From assembly GCA_003052455.1 (NCBI GenBank), contig QAPD01000020.1, positions 1 through 64,000 of the forward strand: a stretch of DNA of 64,000 bases, given 5' to 3'. Shown in pieces: positions 57,191 through 64,000 of this stretch. The translations under genes and the position numbers were made by a program. This stretch comes from Sphaerisporangium cinnabarinum (GTDB taxonomy: Bacteria; Actinomycetota; Actinomycetes; Actinomycetales; Cellulomonadaceae). How positions within the stretch are numbered: position 1 is the first letter of the stretch; each line of letters starts with the position of its first letter. Under the pieces are notes generated by a model. It did not search any database and was not told the DNA's origin. It saw only the letters and a program-made list of their open reading frames with translations.

Positions 57191-57817
57191 TCAGCGCCGG
57201 GCGCGGCGCACGAGCGCCCGGAGGGCCCACACCCCGACACCGGCCGCCGCGACCCACGGCCCCGCCACGAGGACCGGGTCGAGCACCTGGTGTCGCGTGT
57301 CGACCCGCCCGCGCCGCGAGCGGATCCCGTGCCCGTGGATCTCGCCGACGACGCCGGTCTCGGTCACCGGGTCGTCCGGGTGCAGCGAGGCGAACGACCG
57401 CAGGTGGCTCTCGACGGCGTCGACGCGGTCGCCCGCGAGGAGCAGGAGCCAGTGCGCGGCCCGGCCCTCGCTGAACCGGCGGTACGCGTACCGCCGCACG
57501 GCGCCCGACGCCCCGTGCAGCGGCGCGGAGGTGCCGAACACCGGGGTCAGGTGCGCGTGCTCGACCGACCGCTCGCGCGGCCGGAGCTCGGGCTGCTGCT
57601 CCGGGACGTCCCAGTGGGCACCCGTGGCCGCGGGGTCGTAGATCTCCCGTGGGTACGACGGCCGGTCCCTCGGGTCCAGGTCGACGCCCCAGCCGGGGAC
57701 GCGGGCGCGGAGCGCGTCGGCGTCCACGGGCCGCTGGGCGGGGCCGGCGACGTACGGCGTCTCGGTGGCGGGCGACCGGGTCGCGGTGGACGGGTCGTGC
57801 GGTGCGGCGTGCGTCAT
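57191..57817 (-). CDS. Hypothetical protein co-transcribed with zinc alcohol dehydrogenase
   Basis: 208 aa, ATG at 57817 with GAGGAGGAGCACC, 11 bases after the dehydrogenase stop. The N-terminal ~55 residues are polar (Pro, Asp, Ala), followed by RPSYPREIYDPAATGAHWDV, PEQQPELRPRERSVEHAHLT and PVFGTSAPLHGASGAVRRYA, and a C-terminal amphipathic or transmembrane segment (VLVAGPWVAAAGVGVWALRA). Proteins with this layout accompany a formaldehyde-dehydrogenase-like ADH in other actinobacteria and proteobacteria. No activity known. Confidence 0.7.
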   Translation of the reverse strand: MTHAAPHDPSTATRSPATETPYVAGPAQRPVDADALRARVPGWGVDLDPRDRPSYPREIYDPAATGAHWDVPEQQPELRPRERSVEHAHLTPVFGTSAPLHGASGAVRRYAYRRFSEGRAAHWLLLLAGDRVDAVESHLRSFASLHPDDPVTETGVVGEIHGHGIRSRRGRVDTRHQVLDPVLVAGPWVAAAGVGVWALRALVRRARR

Positions 57818-57828
57818 GGTGCTCCTCC

Positions 57829-58977
57829 TCAGTCCTCGTCCACGACGACGACGGGCTTGATGCACCCGTCGAGCTTGGCGGAGAAGATGTGGTAGCCCTC
57901 GGCGATGTGCTCGAGCGGCACGTGGTGGGTGATGACGTCGCGCGGCGTGAGGTAGCCCGCGCGGACGTGCTCCAGGAGCCGGGGCCACTGACGCTTCACG
58001 GGCGTCTGGTTCATCCGCAGCGTGAGGCCCTTGTTCATCGCGTCGCCGAACTTCACCGACGTGAACAGCGGGCCGTAGGCGCCCATGACGGAGACGGTGC
58101 CGCCCTTGCGCACGGCGTCGATCGCCCAGTTCAGCGCGACCGGCGAGCCCGCCTGGAGCTTGAGCTTCGCGCTCGTGACGTGCTGGAGCAGGTTGCCGTC
58201 GGCCTCGGCCCCGACGGCGTCGACCACGCGGTCGGCACCGAGCCAGTCGGTCTCCTTCTTGAGGTGCAGGACGACGTCGTCGACCTCGGTGAAGTTCACC
58301 GTCTCCGCGAGAGCGAACTCGCGGGCCTTGGCGAGCCGGTACTCGAGGTGGTCGACGACGATGACACGTGCGGCACCGAGCAGCCACGCCGTGCGGGCTG
58401 CGAAGAGCCCGACCGGCCCGGCGCCCAGGACGACCACGACGTCCCCCGCGGCGATCCCCGCGAGCTGCGCGCCGAAGTACCCGGTCGCGAGCGCGTCCGT
58501 GCACAGGAGCGCGTCCTCGGGGTGGAGCCAGTCCGGGATCACCGAGGGGCCGACGTCCGCGAACGGGACGCGGACGTACTGCGCCTGGCCGCCGTCGTAC
58601 CCGCCGGTCGTGTGCGAGTACCCGTAGATGCCGCCCACCGCCGTCGCGTTCGGGTTGACGTTGTGGCAGTTCGAGTAGAGGCCCCTCGCGCAGAAGAAGC
58701 ACGAGCCGCAGTAGATGTTGAACGGCACCATCACGCGGTCCCCGACGTTGAGGTTCCGCACCGAAGGGCCGACCTCCTCGACGACCCCGACGATCTCGTG
58801 GCCGAACGTGTGGCCGACCCGGGTGTCGGGCATCATCCCGTGGTAGAGGTGCAGGTCGGACCCGCAGATCGCCGCCCGCGTGACCCGGACGACGGCGTCG
58901 TTCGGGTGCTCGATCACCGGCTCCGGCTTCTCCTCGACCCGGACCTTGTACGGCCCGCGGTACGTCATGGCTCGCAT
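57829..58977 (-). CDS. Zinc-dependent alcohol dehydrogenase (glutathione-independent formaldehyde dehydrogenase-like)
   Basis: 382 aa, ATG at 58977 with GAGGAGGCACG. Catalytic zinc ligands C38 (ICGSDLHLYHG), H60-E61 (GHEIVG) and structural zinc C90, C93, C96, C104 are intact. NAD-binding GAGPVG (in VVVLGAGPVGLFAARTAW) and VDHLEYRLAKAREFA follow. The CGSDLH...YHG and MPDTRVGHTFGHEI pattern is typical of the threonine/formaldehyde dehydrogenase-like group. It oxidises an alcohol or aldehyde adduct; the physiological substrate is unclear. Leads the two-gene operon with the 208-aa protein. The 278-base upstream region contains repeated 9-bp boxes. Confidence 0.92.
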   Translation of the reverse strand: MRAMTYRGPYKVRVEEKPEPVIEHPNDAVVRVTRAAICGSDLHLYHGMMPDTRVGHTFGHEIVGVVEEVGPSVRNLNVGDRVMVPFNIYCGSCFFCARGLYSNCHNVNPNATAVGGIYGYSHTTGGYDGGQAQYVRVPFADVGPSVIPDWLHPEDALLCTDALATGYFGAQLAGIAAGDVVVVLGAGPVGLFAARTAWLLGAARVIVVDHLEYRLAKAREFALAETVNFTEVDDVVLHLKKETDWLGADRVVDAVGAEADGNLLQHVTSAKLKLQAGSPVALNWAIDAVRKGGTVSVMGAYGPLFTSVKFGDAMNKGLTLRMNQTPVKRQWPRLLEHVRAGYLTPRDVITHHVPLEHIAEGYHIFSAKLDGCIKPVVVVDED

Positions 58978-59092
58978 CGTGCCTCCTCGGTGCTCGGCTG
59001 GTCTCCCCAGCCTGCGCGCGACCCCCTCACCCGCATCTCAGGGCGGGAGCGCCGCGACCGCCCCACGACCGGACACGGACGGACGCGCCGGT

Positions 59093-59153
59093 GCCTTAGA
59101 CGCGGGAGACCACCTCAGACGCCTCAGGCCACGGTCGACGCCCGGCCTAAGGC
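59093..59153. promoter_or_regulatory. Array of four 9-bp boxes (RCCTNAGRC) between divergent genes
   Basis: GCCTTAGAC (59093-59101), ACCTCAGAC (59112-59120), GCCTCAGGC (59121-59129) and GCCTAAGGC (59145-59153). The last two are self-complementary. The outer boxes also extend to the 10-bp inverted pair GGTGCCTTAG/CTAAGGCACC (59090-59099 and 59147-59156). Situated between the ADH gene (minus) and the small gene at 59256 (plus). Likely a regulator-binding array; the large LuxR protein encoded nearby is one candidate. Confidence 0.55.
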
Positions 59154-59255
59154 ACCCCCCGAACGAACGGTGCGCGGTCGACCGATGCGACGTACCCGTG
59201 CTCAGGACGACTGTGAGTGTCGGACAGGCAGGGAGCCTGGGAGACGGGGACGACC

Positions 59256-59399
59256 ATGAGCACGCACATCGATCCGACGTTCGACGCGGACCTGGAGTAC
59301 CGCGCGGAGCGCCTGCGGGCGGACCTGCGGCACGACGAGCCCGCGCTGCTGCACTGGTGGCGCGGCCGTCGTCGTCGCCACGACCACCCGGCGCGATGA
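59256..59399 (+). CDS. Very small hypothetical protein
   Basis: 47 aa from ATG at 59256 with GGGGACGACC upstream; an earlier GTG at 59217 would give 60 aa with a less likely start. The sequence is acidic then basic: DPTFDADLEYRAERLRADLR, then RHDEPALLHWWRGRRRRHDH, with two Trp. Possibly a small regulatory or membrane-surface peptide. No family. It is the first plus-strand gene after the ADH box array and is followed after 122 bases by the LuxR gene, so all three may be regulated together. Confidence 0.5.
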   Translation: MSTHIDPTFDADLEYRAERLRADLRHDEPALLHWWRGRRRRHDHPAR

Positions 59400-59521
59400 C
59401 CGCGCCGCCCGACGCCGCTGACGAGGCACCTCTCGCCGGCGGCGTCGTCGTGTCCGGCGGGGTGGCCCGGTCGGCGCCGGGCGGTCAATCGGCTGGTCAC
59501 GTGTCGGTGCCCGCTGCGAGG

Positions 59522-62476
59522 ATGGGGACCGTGCCCCGACCCTCCACGCGCGCGCCCTTCGTGGCCCGCGCGGCCGAGCTCGACGTGCTCGCCGCGGCGG
59601 TCGAGCGCGCGCGCCGCGGCGAGCCGGGCGTCGTGCTCGTCGGCGCGGACGCGGGGGTGGGCAAGACGCGCCTGCTCACCCGTGCGGCGGAGCTCGCGGC
59701 CGGGACGGGCGCGACGGTGGTGTGGAGCCACTGCGTCGACCTCGGCGAGGTCGGCCTCCCCTACCTCCCCTTCTCCGAGGCGCTCACAACCCTGCGCGCC
59801 CAGCACCCCGCCGTCGACGAGACAGTCGCGGCCCGTCCCGCGCTCGCGCGCCTGCTCGACGCCGGCACCCCGGCCGACGACGAGCAGAGCCAGGGCGAGC
59901 GCCTCCAGCTCTTCGAGAGCGTCGCCGCCGCGATCGCGGCGTCCGGGACGCCCGAGGCGCCGCTCGTGCTCGTCGTCGAGGACCTGCACTGGGCGGACCC
60001 GTCGAGCCGCGACGTCCTGCGCTTCGTCGTCGCCCGTCTGCGCGCGGAGCACGTCCTCGTCGTCGCGAGCTACCGCGCGGACGACCTGCACCGCCGCCAC
60101 CCCCTGCGCCCGGTGCTCGCGGAGCTGCTGCGCCACCCGCGCGTCGAGCACGTGCAGCTCTCGCCCTTCACCGAGCGCGAGCTGCGGGAGTTCACCACGG
60201 CGCTCGCCGGCAGCCCGCTGCCGCCCGCGGCGTTCGAGTCCGTGCGCACGCGCTCCGAGGGGAACGCCTACTTCGCCGAGGAGCTCGTCGAGTCCGGCCT
60301 GGGAGACGAGCTGCCGTGGTCCCTCGCGGACGTGCTGCGCGCCCGCCTGGAAGGGCTCGACCCGGCCGTCCAGCACCTCGTGCGCGTCGCGTCGGTCTCG
60401 GGGCGCCAGGTGAGCGAGCCGCTCCTGCGCGCCGCGCTGGCGCGGGACACCGACGACGGCGAGCCCGCGGACCGGTCGTCCGGGCGCCCGTTCGACGCCG
60501 CGCTGCGCGAGGCGATCGCGCACCACGTCCTCGCGGTCGAGGGCGACGGCGCCCGCGACACGGTCGTGTTCCGGCACGCGCTGCTCGCCGAGGCGGTCGC
60601 GTCCGACCTGCTCCCGGGCGAGCGCGTCGGCGTGCACCGCGCGTACCTCGCCGCGCTCGACGACGACCCGGCGCTCGGGTCCCCCGCCCTGCGGGCCCAC
60701 CACGCGCTCGCCGCGCACGACCTCCCGGCCGCGCTCACCGCGTCGCGCGCCGCGGCGCGCAAGGCGGCGCGCGTGCTCGCGCCCGCGGAGGAGCTCCGGC
60801 ACCTCGAGCAGGTGCTCGCGCTGTGGCAGGCCGTGCCCGACGCCGCGACCCTCCTCGGGGAGGACCGCGTCACGGTGGCGCTCGCCGCCGCCGGGGCCGC
60901 GAGCCGCGCGGGCGAGCCGGACCGCGCGGTCGCGCTCGCCCGGCGCGTCGTCGAGGGCACCGCCGACGACCCGATGCGGCAGGCGTCGCTGCGGCACGTG
61001 CTGTCCCGGTACCTGCTCGGCACGGAGGAGGTCGAGGAGACCCTCGCGCACACCGAGGCGGCGCTCGCCGTCCTGCCCGCCGAGCCGCCGTCGCTCGACC
61101 GCGCGTGGACGCTGGCCATGCGGGCGCGCGCCGCGATGAACGCCGACCTCGACGAGCTCGCCGCCGAGGTCGCGGCCGAGGCGATCGACGTCGCGCACCG
61201 CCTCGACGCGCCCGACGTCGAGGCCGACGTGCTGACCACGATGGCGATCCTCGAGGTCGCGGACGACGACCGCGCCGCGGTGCTGCTCGCCCAGGCCCGC
61301 GAGCGCGCGGTCGAGGCGGGCGACATCCTCACGGAGCTGCGCTGCTGGTACAACATCGCCGCGAACCGCTACTACGCGGGCCGCATCGACGAGGCCCTCC
61401 AGGTCACGGAGGACGGTCTCGACCGCGCGCGGGCGACCGGCCTCGGGTGGAGCGCGTACGGCGTCGAGCTGCGCCTGTTCCGCGACCTCGTCCGGTACGT
61501 GCTCGGCGACCTCACCCCCACGGCCACCGCGGGCGAGACCATGCCCGAGGGCTCCGCGCCGCAGCTCTCGTGCGTCCAGCTCTACGCCGCCGTCGCGCGC
61601 GGCGACGCGGACGCGATCGCCCGGGGCACCGCGCTGCGCCGCGACTGGTTCCGGGACGGGCAGATCGCGCTCATCTCCGGCGGGTGCTCGATCGACGCCC
61701 TCACGTGGGCCGGACGCCGCGACGAGGCCGTGGCGCTCGCCGTCGAGCTCGTCGACCACCTGGGCCGCACGTGGAGCGACTACTTCCTGGGCCGCATCTG
61801 GATCTCCGCCCTCGCGCTCGCCGCCCTCGCCGACGCCGCGGACGCCGCCCGCCTCCAGGGCGCGGCCGGGGCCGCCACGGTCCGCGAGCTCGTCGCGCGC
61901 GGGGCCGAGCTGCTCGACGCCGCCCGCACGACCGCCGAGCGCGGCCGCCCCCGCGGGGGTCGGCTCGGGCCGGAGGGCCGGGCCTGGCTCGCGCGCGCCG
62001 CTGCGGAGCACTCGCGCCTCACCGGCACGGACGACCCCGCGCTGTGGGAGGAGACGACGCGCCTCTTCGACTACGGCTACCGGTACGAGGTCGCGCGGTC
62101 CCGGTTCCGGTGGGCGCAGGCCCTGCTCGGTGCGGGCGACCGCAACGCCGCCGAGATCGAGGCCGCGCAGGCCCTCGAGGAGGCCGAGGCCATGGGCGCG
62201 ACGCCGCTCGCCGAGGCGGTCCGCGCGCTCGGGCGTCGCGGTCGCCTCGACCTGCCCGGCGTCCGCCGGTCCACGACCGCCGTCCTCACCGAGCGCGAGG
62301 AGGAGGTCCTGCTGCTCGTCGCGCAGGGCCTGACCAACCGGCAGATCGGCGAGCGCCTGTTCATCTCGGGGAAGACGGTGAGCGTGCACGTGTCGAACGT
62401 CCTCGCCAAGCTCGGGGCGTCGGGGCGCGCCGAGGCCGTCTCGCTCGCGCACCAGCGCGGCCTGCTCGAGGTCTGA
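59522..62476 (+). CDS. Large ATP-binding LuxR-family (LAL) regulator
   Basis: 984 aa from ATG at 59522; GTG at 59531 is an alternative, and GAGGAT directly before the GTG could be a leaderless -10. Walker A is intact (GADAGVGKT, 41-49), Walker B is VLVVEDLHWAD, and the AAA_16 sensor regions continue (SYRADDLHRRHPLRPVLAEL). The middle (~400-900) is helical with TPR-like periodicity. The C-terminal LuxR helix-turn-helix covers ~920-984: LTEREEEVLLLVAQGLTNRQ, GKTVSVHVSNVLAKLGASGR. A signal- and ATP-dependent transcription activator. Compare the 868-aa relative at 42534, which has lost the Walker Lys. The phosphoglycerate mutase gene follows after 3 bases. Confidence 0.9.
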   Translation: MGTVPRPSTRAPFVARAAELDVLAAAVERARRGEPGVVLVGADAGVGKTRLLTRAAELAAGTGATVVWSHCVDLGEVGLPYLPFSEALTTLRAQHPAVDETVAARPALARLLDAGTPADDEQSQGERLQLFESVAAAIAASGTPEAPLVLVVEDLHWADPSSRDVLRFVVARLRAEHVLVVASYRADDLHRRHPLRPVLAELLRHPRVEHVQLSPFTERELREFTTALAGSPLPPAAFESVRTRSEGNAYFAEELVESGLGDELPWSLADVLRARLEGLDPAVQHLVRVASVSGRQVSEPLLRAALARDTDDGEPADRSSGRPFDAALREAIAHHVLAVEGDGARDTVVFRHALLAEAVASDLLPGERVGVHRAYLAALDDDPALGSPALRAHHALAAHDLPAALTASRAAARKAARVLAPAEELRHLEQVLALWQAVPDAATLLGEDRVTVALAAAGAASRAGEPDRAVALARRVVEGTADDPMRQASLRHVLSRYLLGTEEVEETLAHTEAALAVLPAEPPSLDRAWTLAMRARAAMNADLDELAAEVAAEAIDVAHRLDAPDVEADVLTTMAILEVADDDRAAVLLAQARERAVEAGDILTELRCWYNIAANRYYAGRIDEALQVTEDGLDRARATGLGWSAYGVELRLFRDLVRYVLGDLTPTATAGETMPEGSAPQLSCVQLYAAVARGDADAIARGTALRRDWFRDGQIALISGGCSIDALTWAGRRDEAVALAVELVDHLGRTWSDYFLGRIWISALALAALADAADAARLQGAAGAATVRELVARGAELLDAARTTAERGRPRGGRLGPEGRAWLARAAAEHSRLTGTDDPALWEETTRLFDYGYRYEVARSRFRWAQALLGAGDRNAAEIEAAQALEEAEAMGATPLAEAVRALGRRGRLDLPGVRRSTTAVLTEREEEVLLLVAQGLTNRQIGERLFISGKTVSVHVSNVLAKLGASGRAEAVSLAHQRGLLEV

Positions 62477-62479
62477 CGC

Positions 62480-63271
62480 GTGGACCCGTCACCCGGGGCG
62501 CTCGTGCTCGTGCGGCACGGGCAGAGCACGTTCAACGCGGGCGACCGCTTCACCGGGCTGCTCGACGTGCCGCTCTCCGACGTCGGGGTCGCCGAGGCGC
62601 GACGCGCGTCGCGCCTCCTCGCGGACGCCGTCGCGCGCGAGCCCGCGCTCGCCCCGCGGCGTGTCGTGACGTCGCCGCTCGTGCGCGCGTCCGCGACGGC
62701 CGCCGTCGTGGCCGAGGCCCTGCCCGGGCCGCCGCCGCTCGCGGTCGAGTGGCGGCTCGTCGAGCGGCACTACGGCGCGTTCACCGACAAGCTGCGCGAC
62801 GTCGTCCGCCGCGACTACGGCGAGGCCGCCTACTGGCGCTACCGCCGGTCGTACCTGCACCGGCCGCCGCCGCTCGCCGACGACGACCCGGCGCGCGCCC
62901 TCGTCGACGACACGCTCCTGCGCCTGCCCGACACCGCTCGCGCCACCCTGCGGCCGGACGCCGAGTCCCTCGCGGACGTCGTCGAGCGCCTGCGCCCCTT
63001 CTGGGCCGCCACCCGCGCGCGGCTCCTGCACGGGGAGGCGGTGCTCGTCGTCGGGCACGGCAACTCGCTGCGCGCCCTGTCCGTGCTCGTCGACGACCTC
63101 ACGCCCGAGGAGGTCCAGGACCTCGACGTGCCCACCGGGCACCCGCTCGTCCACCGCTTCACGACCGGGCCCGACGCCGCGCTCGTCCCCGAGGTCCGCG
63201 GCGGCACCTACCTCGACGCGCAGGGCGCCGAGCACGCGGTCACGGACCTCCGGGCCCGCGGGGGCACCTGA
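62480..63271 (+). CDS. gpmA: Phosphoglycerate mutase family protein (2,3-BPG-dependent type)
   Basis: 263 aa, GTG at 62480, 3 bases after the LuxR gene. Histidine phosphatase fold: LVRHGQSTFNAGDRFTG with phospho-His H13, SPLVRASATA, the glutamate-containing ERHYGAF (E95), and VVGHGNSLRAL with H193. Length and the WRLVERHYGAF and ESLADVVERLRPFW blocks fit cofactor-dependent phosphoglycerate mutase, but the strongly conserved continuation GLNK after HYGA is replaced by FTDKLRD, so it may be a divergent paralogue acting on another phosphate ester. Co-transcribed with the regulator. Confidence 0.85.
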   Translation: MDPSPGALVLVRHGQSTFNAGDRFTGLLDVPLSDVGVAEARRASRLLADAVAREPALAPRRVVTSPLVRASATAAVVAEALPGPPPLAVEWRLVERHYGAFTDKLRDVVRRDYGEAAYWRYRRSYLHRPPPLADDDPARALVDDTLLRLPDTARATLRPDAESLADVVERLRPFWAATRARLLHGEAVLVVGHGNSLRALSVLVDDLTPEEVQDLDVPTGHPLVHRFTTGPDAALVPEVRGGTYLDAQGAEHAVTDLRARGGT

Positions 63272-63277
63272 CGACCG

Positions 63278-64000
63278 TCATCCCGCGCCCTGCGCCTCCC
63301 GGTAGTCCCGCCAGAACTCGTCGCGCACGAGCGCGGCGTCCATGAGGCACTGCCGCCAGGTGTCACCGCGCACCCCGGGCGGGACGTCGAGGGACCCTCC
63401 GGTGGCCGGCGTGGACCGGGGCTCGCCCCGCACGTCCAGGCACGCGTCCAGGAGCGCGTACACCTCCGGCTCGCCGCGTTCCTCCACGACGGAGCGCAGC
63501 GCGCCCAGGACTTCGGGGTCACCTGTCGGAGGCTCGCGGAGCAGCGCGTCGGACCTGCCCGTCCGCGGGTCGTACTCGGTGCGACAGTCGGAGAACCCGC
63601 CCTCGCCCTGCACGGCGCTCTCGCACGTCTCGGTGCTCCACACCTCGGTGTCGTACGAGGTCAGGCCCCGGATCTCCGGACCGGGGGCGGCCGAGGTGCC
63701 GAGCACCATCGCGTAGAGGACGCGTCCGCCGTGGACGCTGGTCGGCACCGCGAGGCTGGTCACGGAGGCGCCGGTCGCATCCGTGACCTCGCCCGCGAGC
63801 ACGGCCCAGAGCTCCCCGTCGCCGTCGAACGGCGACAACCCGAGCACGAGCCGCTCGTCGCTCGCAGCGCGCTCCACGACGGCCATCCTCGCGTGACCGG
63901 AGCGCACGACGGTGCCCGCATCCTCACCACGCCGGAGGCGTCGGAGGTCGCCGTCGTCACCAGCCACCACGCGCACGGCCGGCGCGGCCCCCTCCGCCTC
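63278..64000 (-). CDS. Hypothetical protein, 5' end outside the window
   Basis: The minus-strand frame is open from the window edge (64000) to the stop at 63278. A GTG at 63976 exists, but upstream codons are coding-like, so I treat the gene as truncated at its start. The visible 240 residues are acidic; there are cysteines in VWSTETCESAV, FSDCRTEYDP, LLDACLDVRG and RQCLMDAA, enough for two disulfides, and aromatic-rich stretches such as RDEFWRDYREAQ. It looks like an extracytoplasmic domain whose signal would be upstream. No family recognised. Converges on the phosphoglycerate mutase gene. Confidence 0.6.
   Translation of the reverse strand, partial: EAEGAAPAVRVVAGDDGDLRRLRRGEDAGTVVRSGHARMAVVERAASDERLVLGLSPFDGDGELWAVLAGEVTDATGASVTSLAVPTSVHGGRVLYAMVLGTSAAPGPEIRGLTSYDTEVWSTETCESAVQGEGGFSDCRTEYDPRTGRSDALLREPPTGDPEVLGALRSVVEERGEPEVYALLDACLDVRGEPRSTPATGGSLDVPPGVRGDTWRQCLMDAALVRDEFWRDYREAQGAG

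Overview
This is chromosomal DNA of a high-GC actinobacterium. Coding codons end almost always in G or C, start codons are ATG or GTG, and neighbouring genes often overlap by ATGA or GTGA. The gene content (a LysX-type lysyl-phosphatidylglycerol synthase fused to lysyl-tRNA synthetase, actinobacterial CopC/CopD/YcnI proteins, SipW-type exported proteins, a secreted multidomain GH2 enzyme) fits the Micrococcales, probably the Cellulomonas/Cellulosimicrobium/Promicromonospora area. The genus is not proven from the sequence. I see no rRNA, tRNA, CRISPR array, insertion sequence, phage gene or origin. About 60 protein genes are supported; the first and last are cut by the window edges.

Layout. 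1-893: end of a proline-rich exported protein. 960-6891 (minus): copper-handling region with two YcnI-type proteins, a CopC-CopD fusion, a free CopC and two related His-rich membrane proteins. 6920-8515: Pr6Pr membrane protein and a cold-shock protein with a coding-like stretch in frame ahead of it. 8516-11927 (plus): amidohydrolase, APC permease, lipoprotein. 11932-20385: a probable acid-stress locus, with glutamate decarboxylase, an APC antiporter, LysX and a membrane-tethered esterase on the minus strand, divergent from a TetR regulator. 20511-26511: SDR enzyme, DksA/TraR protein, quinone oxidoreductase, lipoprotein, SRPBCC protein, two-component system, SHOCT protein. 26635-28520: a DAACS transporter preceded by a short leader-peptide ORF with a terminal cysteine. 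28588-35193: penicillin-binding protein, SipW/alternate-signal export trio, WXG100-domain protein with a lipoprotein, DUF1905 protein. 35280-42526: aminotransferase, MarR-controlled oxidoreductase, DMT-like permease, DedA, serine hydrolase, LLM flavin enzyme, small protein. 42534-45140: large LuxR regulator. 45166-48227 (minus): speD, DUF4178, DUF350 and a membrane spermidine-synthase-like protein. 48392-50140: SpoIIE phosphatase. 50278-53886: secreted GH2 enzyme. 54127-58977: DUF3800 protein, a UBP zinc-finger pair, alpha carbonic anhydrase, a zinc alcohol dehydrogenase with a partner gene. 59256-64000: small protein, second large LuxR regulator, phosphoglycerate mutase, partial hypothetical.

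How the genes work together. The clearest functional unit is the minus-strand run from 19546 to 11932. Glutamate decarboxylation plus antiport consumes cytoplasmic protons, LysX adds lysine to phosphatidylglycerol, and the last gene is a membrane-anchored esterase; a divergent TetR gene shares a palindromic control region with it. The most informative regulatory element is the leader ORF at 28361-28444, which suggests cysteine- or translation-dependent attenuation of the DAACS transporter and hence cystine as a candidate substrate. A paired-operator MarR switch (37538-37601) and an array of 9-bp repeats (59093-59153) are further readable control regions.
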